DNA of 64,000 nucleotides from Frateuria edaphi (GTDB lineage Bacteria > Pseudomonadota > Gammaproteobacteria > Xanthomonadales > Rhodanobacteraceae), in NCBI RefSeq assembly GCF_021117405.1, contig NZ_CP088251.1, positions 1,054,001 to 1,118,000 on the forward strand, in the 5' to 3' direction. Under the pieces are notes generated by a model. The model did not search any database, was not told the origin of the DNA, and was given only the letters and a program-made list of their open reading frames with translations. The position numbers and the translations under genes are program-made. Shown here one piece after another: positions 58,840-64,000 of this stretch (position 1 is the stretch's first letter; every line of letters starts with the position of its first letter).

Positions 58840-58912
58840 GTAGGGTGGGCTTCACCCCGCCAGCCCGACGTCCGTAAGGAGCGGCGGACTGAGCGCCACC
58901 TTGCGCCGCCTC
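58840..58912. repeat. Family B palindrome, upstream of the sigF-like gene
   Basis: GTAGGGTGGGCTTCACCCCG at 58840 opens the left arm, and GGCGGACTGAGCGCCACCTT (about 58893-58912) is the diverged right arm. It lies between the divergent dipZ and sigma-factor starts, so both promoters are close to it. Confidence 0.75.
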
Positions 58913-58978
58913 GTTTCCTACGGGGTAACCGTGCGGCCGGATGCAGCGAATCCCAGGCATGCCCCACACGTTTGCGCC

Positions 58979-59629
58979 ATGCCGGGCTTGACCGCCACCG
59001 GCACCATGGTCCTAGATGATCGCTCCTTTCCCTGGGCGAGCGTCGAACCGGCCGTGCCAGCCGATCCTGCCAGCGACAGTCCCGAACGCCGCCGCGCCGC
59101 GTGGATGGCCGCCGCGCAGGCGGGCGACCGGCGTGCCTACGAGCGCGTGCTGGCCGATTCGGTGGCGCTGGTCCGCGCGGTCGCGCGTCGGCAGGGCGTG
59201 GCCCACGACCATCTGGACGACGTCGTCCAGGAGACCCTGCTGACCGTCCACCGCGTACGCCATACCTACGATCCTTCCCGCTCCTACGACGCCTGGCTGT
59301 CCGCCCTGGCGGCCCGCCGCGCGATCGACGGCCTGCGGCGCAGTGGCCGGCAGGCGCGCCGCGAGATCGGCGACGAGGTGGCCGTTGCCCTGCATCCGGA
59401 CGAAGGTGATGCAAGCAGCGAGAGCGACCGCGCGCAACAGGCGGACCGCCTGCGCGCGGCCATCGCCGACCTGCCGCCGGGCCAGCGCGAGGCGGTCGAA
59501 CAGCTGGGCCTGAAGGAGCTTTCGCTGGAGGAAGCCTCCGCGCGCACCGGCCGCAGCACCGGCGCACTCAAGGTCAACCTGCATCGCGCGCTCAAAGCGC
59601 TGCGCGGCCGCATCCACGGAGACGATTGA
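58979..59629 (+). CDS. ECF sigma factor of the SigF type
   Basis: 216 residues from ATG 58979. Region 2 is AYERVLADSVALVRAVARRQ to DDVVQETLLTVHRVRHTYDP with SYDAWLSALAARRAIDGLRR; region 4 is LPPGQREAVEQLGLKELSLE, followed by EEASARTGRSTGALKVNLHR. The gene beside it encodes a DUF1109/NrsF anti-sigma factor, the defining partner of the SigF group. There is no good ribosome-binding site, and ATG 59006 or 58901 are alternatives. It shares its upstream region with the divergent dipZ-msrB pair, so those genes are good candidate targets. Confidence 0.88.
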   Translation: MPGLTATGTMVLDDRSFPWASVEPAVPADPASDSPERRRAAWMAAAQAGDRRAYERVLADSVALVRAVARRQGVAHDHLDDVVQETLLTVHRVRHTYDPSRSYDAWLSALAARRAIDGLRRSGRQARREIGDEVAVALHPDEGDASSESDRAQQADRLRAAIADLPPGQREAVEQLGLKELSLEEASARTGRSTGALKVNLHRALKALRGRIHGDD

Positions 59630-59633
59630 AGCG

Positions 59634-60302
59634 ATGGCCGACCCGCACGCCCACGATCAGCTGATCGCCTCGCTCGGCGCCGAGTTGGCGCCGGTGCGCC
59701 GGCTGCGCCCGCCGTGGCTGCGCACGCTGGGTTGGCTGGCGGTGGTCGCGGTCTTCGCGCTCGCGCTGTTCGCCCGCTACGGGGCCACGCCGATGCTGAC
59801 GCGCTGGGCCGGGGCGCCGGACCTTGGCTGGGCCGGGCTGGGCGCGGTACTCACCGCCATCACCGCCGCCTGGGCCGCCTTCGCGCTGGGCGTGCCGGGT
59901 CGCCGGACCGCCTGGGCCTGGCTGCCACTGGCGCCCGCACTGCTGTGGATCGGCGCCAGCGGACTGGGTTGCCTGCGCGGCTGGATCGCGCCGGCCACGC
60001 ATATCGCCAGCGCACCGGAGGCGGGCGATTGCCTGTTCTTCATCATCGGTTTCTCGGTGCCGCTGTCGGCGTTGCTGGTCGTGCTGCTGCGTCGCGCCTG
60101 TCCGCTGCGGCCGGTATTGACCGCGGTGATGGTCGGCCTGGCCAGCGCCGCCGCCTCGGCCAGCCTGCTGGAGATCTGCCATGCATTCGACGCGGCGGCG
60201 ACCGACCTGGCGATGCACGTGCTGGCGGTGGCCGTGGTGGTCGGGGTGAACGCCGCGCTGGGCGGACGCCTGCTTGCGCCCGAGGTCCGTCGCGCTCCCT
60301 GA
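59634..60302 (+). CDS. NrsF-type (DUF1109) anti-sigma membrane protein
   Basis: 222 residues with six hydrophobic helices after a short cytoplasmic N-terminus (DPHAHDQLIASLGAELAPVR). Cys133 (APEAGDCLFFIIGF) and Cys182 (LLEICHAFDAAATD) fall close to the two cysteines (131 and 181) reported as needed for metal sensing in Caulobacter NrsF. It would hold the sigma factor at the membrane until oxidants or heavy metals strike these thiols. It starts 4 bases after the sigma gene. Confidence 0.85.
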   Translation: MADPHAHDQLIASLGAELAPVRRLRPPWLRTLGWLAVVAVFALALFARYGATPMLTRWAGAPDLGWAGLGAVLTAITAAWAAFALGVPGRRTAWAWLPLAPALLWIGASGLGCLRGWIAPATHIASAPEAGDCLFFIIGFSVPLSALLVVLLRRACPLRPVLTAVMVGLASAAASASLLEICHAFDAAATDLAMHVLAVAVVVGVNAALGGRLLAPEVRRAP

Positions 60303-60344
60303 GACAAGCCCGGTCCAGGCTGTCGTCTTTCAGGGAGGACAGCC

Positions 60345-60956
60345 ATGCTCAGCGAACGCTTCACCGCCGCCGTCGACTACGCGCGCATCGCCCACGCCGG
60401 CCAGACCCGCAAGTGCACCCCCATCCCGTACATCCAGCACCTGCTGGCCGTGGCCAGCCTGGTGCTCGAGCACGGCGGCGACGAGGACCAGGCGATCGCC
60501 GGCCTGCTGCACGACGTGGTGGAGGATTGCGGCGAGTCGCACGCCGGGGTGGTCGGCGAGCGCTTCGGCGAACGGGTGCTGGCCATCGTGCTCGGCTGCA
60601 CCGACGGCACCGCCGAAGCGAAGGCCGGCTTCGACGACGACGTCTCCCGCCGCCGCGACTGGCTGCGGCGCAAACAGGCCTACCTCAACCACCTGGCGCA
60701 CGCCTCGGACGACATGCTGCTGGTGTCCGGCTGCGACAAGCTGCACAACGCCCGCGCGATCGTCGGCGACCTGGAACGGCCGGAGGTCGGCCAGGGCGTG
60801 TTCGCCCGCTTTACCGGCGGCCGCGACGGCACGTTGACCTATTACCGCCTGCTTGCCGACCTGTTCACCCAGCGCGGTGCGGCGATGGCGGGCGCGCTGG
60901 AGCGGGAAGTCGAGCGCATGTACGCGCTGGCCGGCGAGCAACACCGCGCCGCCTGA
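60345..60956 (+). CDS. HD domain phosphohydrolase
   Basis: 203 residues. The HD metal motifs are in HAGQTRKCTPIPYIQHLLAV (first His), AIAGLLHDVVEDCGESHAGV (His-Asp) and LLVSGCDKLHNARAIVGDLE (final Asp), an arrangement shared with the hydrolase domain of RelA/SpoT and the small MESH1-type (p)ppGpp hydrolases. No synthetase or TGS domain is present. A stand-alone alarmone or nucleotide hydrolase is plausible; substrate not provable from sequence. Confidence 0.85.
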   Translation: MLSERFTAAVDYARIAHAGQTRKCTPIPYIQHLLAVASLVLEHGGDEDQAIAGLLHDVVEDCGESHAGVVGERFGERVLAIVLGCTDGTAEAKAGFDDDVSRRRDWLRRKQAYLNHLAHASDDMLLVSGCDKLHNARAIVGDLERPEVGQGVFARFTGGRDGTLTYYRLLADLFTQRGAAMAGALEREVERMYALAGEQHRAA

Positions 60957-60996
60957 TCCGGCGCGACAATGGCGCCTTGCCGTCGAGGAGTCCGCC

Positions 60997-62061
60997 ATGT
61001 CCGTCTTCCTTCGTTCGCTGGGCGTCGCGCACTCGCTGATCCAGGCGCCGATGTCCGGTTCCAACACGCCGGCTCTGGTGGCCGCGGTCAGCGGTGCCGG
61101 TGCCCTGGGTTCGCTGGGCGCGGGTTACCTGGAGCCGCAGGCGTTGCTCGACCAGGCCGTGCAGATCCGCGCCGCCACGGACAGGCCCTTCGCCATCAAC
61201 CTCTTCGTGCTGCCCGACGACTTCGTCGTGGACGAAGCACAGCTGGCGATGACGCGCCGGCGGCTCGACGCGTTGATGGCCTGCGAGGGGCTGGACGTGC
61301 GCACCGAGATTCCCGCCCGATGGGCGCCGCGTTTCTCCGACCAGCTCGCCGCGCTGCGCGAGGCGCGCCCTGCGGTAGCGAGCTTCGCCTTCGACGTGCT
61401 CGTCGCGGCGCAGGTGCGGGAACTGCAGGCATCGGGCATCCGCGTGGTCGGTACCGCCACCAGCGTGGCGGAAGCGCGTGCGTGGGCCGACCGTGGTGCC
61501 GATGCCGTGTGCGTGCAGGGTGCCGAGGCGGGCGGGCATCGCGGCACGTTCCTGCATGCGGCGGAGGAGGCGATGGTCGGGCTGTTCGCGCTTGTGCCGC
61601 TTGCGGCCGCGGCGGTGGACATTCCGGTGATCGCCGCCGGCGGGATCATGGGCGGTCGCGCCATGCGCGCGGCGGAGCTGCTCGGCGCCGACGCAAGCCA
61701 GCTCGGCACTGCCTTTCTGGCCTGCCCGGAATCGGCCGCGGCGGAGGCGTGGAAGCGCGACCTGCCGCAGGCGCAGGACCATCGCATCGGCACGATCTAC
61801 AGCTTCTCCGGCCGCGCCGCGCGGGGCCTCAACAACCGTTTCGTGGAAGCCATGCAGCCGTTTGCCGGCGAGCTGCCACCGTACCCGATCCTCAACGCGC
61901 TCACCGCCCCGCTGCGCCGTGCGGCCGCGGCCGCCGGGCGAGGCGATCTGCTGTCCGAATGGTGCGGCCAGGCCGCGGCGCTGGTGCGCCCGATGCCCGC
62001 CGCCGCGCTGGTCCGCGTGCTGATGGATGAGTACGCCGCGGCCGGCTGCACGCCCGCTTGA
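60997..62061 (+). CDS. Nitronate monooxygenase (2-nitropropane dioxygenase family)
   Basis: 354 residues of a TIM-barrel FMN protein. Landmarks are LIQAPMSGSNTPALVAAVSG, GSLGAGYLEPQALLDQA, FAINLFVLPDDFV, ADAVCVQGAEAGGHRGTFL with the catalytic-region His, VIAAGGIMGGRAMRAAELLG (the phosphate-binding GG) and GTAFLACPES. It oxidises nitronates such as propionate-3-nitronate with FMN and oxygen. It ends just ahead of the rsfS promoter; it is the last gene of the block that separates nadD from rsfS. Confidence 0.92.
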   Translation: MSVFLRSLGVAHSLIQAPMSGSNTPALVAAVSGAGALGSLGAGYLEPQALLDQAVQIRAATDRPFAINLFVLPDDFVVDEAQLAMTRRRLDALMACEGLDVRTEIPARWAPRFSDQLAALREARPAVASFAFDVLVAAQVRELQASGIRVVGTATSVAEARAWADRGADAVCVQGAEAGGHRGTFLHAAEEAMVGLFALVPLAAAAVDIPVIAAGGIMGGRAMRAAELLGADASQLGTAFLACPESAAAEAWKRDLPQAQDHRIGTIYSFSGRAARGLNNRFVEAMQPFAGELPPYPILNALTAPLRRAAAAAGRGDLLSEWCGQAAALVRPMPAAALVRVLMDEYAAAGCTPA

Positions 62062-62089
62062 CGTGCCATAGAGTTCCCCCGGGTATACT
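62058..62089 (+). promoter_or_regulatory. Candidate sigma-70 promoter of rsfS
   Basis: TATACT at 62084-62089 is a near-consensus -10, and TTGACG at 62058-62063 overlaps the stop of the nitronate monooxygenase gene. The 20-base spacing is longer than the ideal 17, so the -35 may be used weakly or the -10 may work through its upstream GGG context. Transcription would begin about 40 bases before the rsfS start. Confidence 0.45.
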
Positions 62090-62136
62090 GCCCCGGCGCC
62101 ATTCCGCGCCCTGAGTACGCCCCGAGGCACCCCCGC

Positions 62137-62544
62137 TTGAGTACGTCTTCCCGTAGCCAGCCGTCCGTCGCCGCCAAGAAGGCGGTCGATACCACCAACC
62201 TGCGCAAGCACGTGATCGACGCGCTGGAAGAACTCAAGGCCAAGGACATCCGCGAAATCGACGTCCGCGGCAAAACCTCCATCGCCGATCTGCTGGTCAT
62301 TGCCTCGGGCACCTCGGCCCGCCACGTCAAATCCATCGCCGACGAAGTGGTCAAGTTCGCCAAGAAGGCGGGTGTGATGCCGCTGGGCGTCGAGGGCGAG
62401 CAGGAAGCGGAGTGGGTGCTGGTCGACCTGGGCGACGTGATCGTCCACGTCATGCTGCCGCGCATTCGCGAGTTCTACGGCCTGGAGCGGTTGTGGACCG
62501 TCGGCGACCGCGAGTCGGGGATGGACGCGGCGAACGCGGGCTGA
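62137..62544 (+). CDS. rsfS: Ribosomal silencing factor RsfS (TTG start)
   Basis: 135 residues from TTG 62137, GAGG at 62124 as ribosome-binding site. It has about 20 extra N-terminal residues ([20 protein letters not shown]) before the standard fold: [40 protein letters not shown] and [20 protein letters not shown], ending YGLERLW. RsfS binds uL14 and blocks 50S-30S joining in stationary phase or starvation. It is usually directly downstream of nadD; here it has its own promoter and no close upstream operon partner. Confidence 0.95.
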   Translation: MSTSSRSQPSVAAKKAVDTTNLRKHVIDALEELKAKDIREIDVRGKTSIADLLVIASGTSARHVKSIADEVVKFAKKAGVMPLGVEGEQEAEWVLVDLGDVIVHVMLPRIREFYGLERLWTVGDRESGMDAANAG

Positions 62545-62553
62545 CGCTGTTGT

Positions 62554-62777
62554 TCCCCTCCCTTCATGGAGGGAGCCGGAGTGGGATCGCTCTTGCGATC
62601 CACTATCAGCGAAGCGCACGCCTGGCCCCCTCTCCCCGCCGGGGAGAGGACTGGGGTGAAGGGCCGCTCTTGCGACTTACTTGCCGCGTAGCGCGCGCAG
62701 CTTTTCAAGACACCCCCCGATGACAATCCCCGCACGCCCCAGCCCGTCACCTCAATCCTCTCCCTGGAGGGGAGAGG
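62554..62777. repeat. Cluster of family C inverted repeats between rsfS and rlmH
   Basis: This gap holds several hairpins: CTCCCTTCATGGAGGGAG-like (about 62557-62575), GGATCGC-TCTT-GCGATCC (62584-62601), CCTCTCCCC-GCC-GGGGAGAGG (62629-62649) and CCTCTCCC-N5-GGGAGAGG (62757-62777). No gene is visible. The 9-bp and 8-bp family C stems are perfect. They may terminate rsfS or delay reading into rlmH. Confidence 0.8.
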
Positions 62778-62817
62778 AGGCGAACGTGGCGCTGCGCGCG
62801 ACTTTCGTCGTCTGATC

Positions 62818-63288
62818 ATGCGCGCGCGCATGATCGCCATCGGCGAACGCATGCCCGCCTGGGTGGCCGAAGGGCTCGCCGAGTACCGCAAGCGCCTTTC
62901 GCACGACCTGCCGCTGGAACTGGTGGAACTCAAGCCCGGTGCCCGCGGCAAGGGCCGCGACGACGCACGTGCCATGCACGACGAAGGCGTGGCGATCCTT
63001 GCCGCGCTCCCGCGCGATACCCATGTGATCGCGCTGGACGGCCGGGGCAAGACCTGGTCGAGCGAGGATCTGGCCGCCCAACTGGCAACCTGGCGCATGG
63101 CCGGTCGCGATCTGGCCTTCCTCATCGGCGGACCCGACGGCCACGCGCCCGAAGTGCTGGCGCGCGCCAACCAGGGCTGGTCGCTCGGCCCGCTAACGCT
63201 GCCGCACATGCTGGTTCGACTCGTGGTGGCAGAGCAGCTCTATCGCGCCAGCACGCTGCTGGCCGGCCACCCGTACCACCGCGCCTGA
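62818..63288 (+). CDS. rlmH: 23S rRNA (pseudouridine-1915-N3) methyltransferase
   Basis: 156 residues, the family length of 155. It opens MRARMIAIGERMPAWVAEGL and has the knotted SPOUT core: DTHVIALDGRGKTWSSEDLA, LAFLIGGPDGHAPEVL and the C-terminal knot LGPLTLPHMLVRLVVAEQLY, ending HPYHRA. It methylates pseudouridine 1915 in helix 69 of mature 70S ribosomes. A second ATG at 62830 is an alternative start. The 273-base gap to rsfS, filled with repeats, suggests it is not tightly coupled. Confidence 0.97.
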   Translation: MRARMIAIGERMPAWVAEGLAEYRKRLSHDLPLELVELKPGARGKGRDDARAMHDEGVAILAALPRDTHVIALDGRGKTWSSEDLAAQLATWRMAGRDLAFLIGGPDGHAPEVLARANQGWSLGPLTLPHMLVRLVVAEQLYRASTLLAGHPYHRA

Positions 63289-63297
63289 CGATCGGGT

Positions 63298-63807
63298 TCA
63301 GGCGGCCAGCTGGGGCACCTCCGGGTGCGCGTGCAGAGGCAGGTGCTTCGCTCCCGTGGCAAGCACGCCCGGGCAGGCGGCGGTGAGGTTGTCGCGGGTG
63401 GCATCGATGATCACCAGGATGCGCCCGGCGTCGATCTCGTCCTTGAACTTGCGGTGCACCGCATCGGGTACGTCGGTGCCGACCAGTGCGCCGGTCCAGC
63501 AACCGACTGCCGCGCCCGCCAGTGCGATGGCGGCACCGCCGGCCAACGTGACACCCAGTGGGGGTACCGCGACGGCGATCAACCCAAGCAGGACGCCCGC
63601 GCCACCACCGCAGGCCGCGCCACGCGCGGCGGCGGGATAGAAGTCGGTGCGCCCAACCATCAGGTGGTCGGGAATCTGTTGAAGCTCGATGTCCTCGCGT
63701 GCGATCAGCGAGAGGTCGTTGTCTGGAATGCCGGCTTGGCGGGCCGCGGCCATCACGGCACGCGCGGTCGAGATGTCGGGGGTGCTGAATACGCAGCGGG
63801 TTTTCAT
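63298..63807 (-). CDS. Conserved hypothetical protein with glycine-zipper region
   Basis: 169 residues. The N-terminal third (MKTRCVFSTPDISTARAVMA, then DNDLSLIARED) resembles the stress-type DUF1269/YfmQ-like cytosolic domain that opens many short membrane-associated proteins. A Gly/Ala-rich hydrophobic middle (AACGGGAGVLLGLIAVAVPP, then LAGGAAIALAGAAVGCWTGA) is a glycine-zipper, and the end holds RILVIIDATRDNLTAA. I do not recognise a specific function. It is convergent with rlmH and close to the CsbD gene on the same strand, another stress-type protein. Confidence 0.7.
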   Translation of the reverse strand: MKTRCVFSTPDISTARAVMAAARQAGIPDNDLSLIAREDIELQQIPDHLMVGRTDFYPAAARGAACGGGAGVLLGLIAVAVPPLGVTLAGGAAIALAGAAVGCWTGALVGTDVPDAVHRKFKDEIDAGRILVIIDATRDNLTAACPGVLATGAKHLPLHAHPEVPQLAA

Positions 63808-63934
63808 GGGCGCCTCCCGGTAAGGCCCCGACCGGCATGGCCGGTGGCCATGCCGGTATGTTTCGCGGGCGCGGGTGATGGTTGCGTGTCAGTCGTTATG
63901 GCCGACCACCTGCGACCCGCGACCGGGCGCTACC

Positions 63935-64000
63935 TCAGTCGTCCGTATCCTCGATTTCGTCCTGCGCCTGGCCAATGTTCTTCTGCACCTTGCCGGCGTT
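63935..64000 (-). CDS. CsbD family stress protein (3' part, truncated by window edge)
   Basis: The 21 residues before a stop at 63935-63937 read NAGKVQKNIGQAQDEIEDTDD, the usual acidic C-terminus of CsbD-like small hydrophilic proteins. The start is outside the window. CsbD proteins accumulate in general stress in several bacteria; function is not established. Confidence 0.7.
   Translation of the reverse strand, partial: NAGKVQKNIGQAQDEIEDTDD

Noticed and set aside
62545-62817. CRISPR-like array between rsfS and rlmH
   Set aside because: The repeats are individual hairpins of unequal sequence and spacing, without regular spacers or nearby cas genes.

Overview
The window is a GC-rich (roughly two-thirds G+C), gene-dense chromosomal segment from a gammaproteobacterium of the Lysobacterales/Xanthomonadales, most likely Rhodanobacteraceae (Dyella, Rhodanobacter, Luteibacter and relatives). 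This rests on protein style and gene order (queA-tgt-yajC-secDF, leuS-lptE-holA-nadD, MotAB, FiuA-type receptor) and is inference, not a database result. No rRNA, tRNA, CRISPR array, prophage or intact insertion sequence was seen.

Layout. 1-10.8 kb is a mosaic of small accessory and conserved genes: DUF2058, an MmyB-type regulator, DUF1579, a divergent LysR/oxidoreductase pair, an LCM-type methyltransferase, an S41 peptidase, a YajD-type HNH protein and a CopD/HemJ-like membrane protein. 10.8-24.9 kb is mostly housekeeping: a UDP-glucuronate epimerase, thrS-infC, a biotin-dependent carboxylase alpha subunit, queA-tgt-yajC-secD-secF and motA-motB. 25-36 kb holds a GNAT, a SET protein, a ComEA-like protein, an M20 peptidase, YggS, an NlpC/P60 hydrolase, a rhomboid protease, an amino-acid permease, an Asp/Glu racemase and RapA. 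36-46 kb has an iron-uptake operon (TonB receptor plus PKHD dioxygenase behind a candidate Fur box), M13 and M14 peptidases, DUF502, a sigma factor with a membrane partner, and DUF4442. 46-51 kb has a CnoX-like thioredoxin and the pqiA-pqiA-pqiB-pqiC lipid-transport operon. 51-64 kb has leuS-lptE-holA-nadD, then a block of about 6 kb (GNAT, exported MsrB, DipZ-type thiol protein, SigF/NrsF-like pair, HD protein, nitronate monooxygenase), then rsfS and rlmH, a glycine-zipper protein and the end of a CsbD gene.

The most interesting signals are regulatory. Upstream of thrS lies an 8-residue reading frame with tandem Thr codons, followed by mutually exclusive hairpins, the second a strong intrinsic terminator: the layout of a threonine attenuator. 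infC has no usable ATG, GTG or TTG start that gives full-length IF3, but an AUC codon sits 8 nt after a strong Shine-Dalgarno sequence. thrS-infC is closed by a bidirectional terminator and a convergent gene, so it is separated from rpmI-rplT-pheST. Three families of dispersed palindromic elements (called A, B and C here) occupy many of the intergenic gaps; some B copies provide the stop codon of the adjacent gene.
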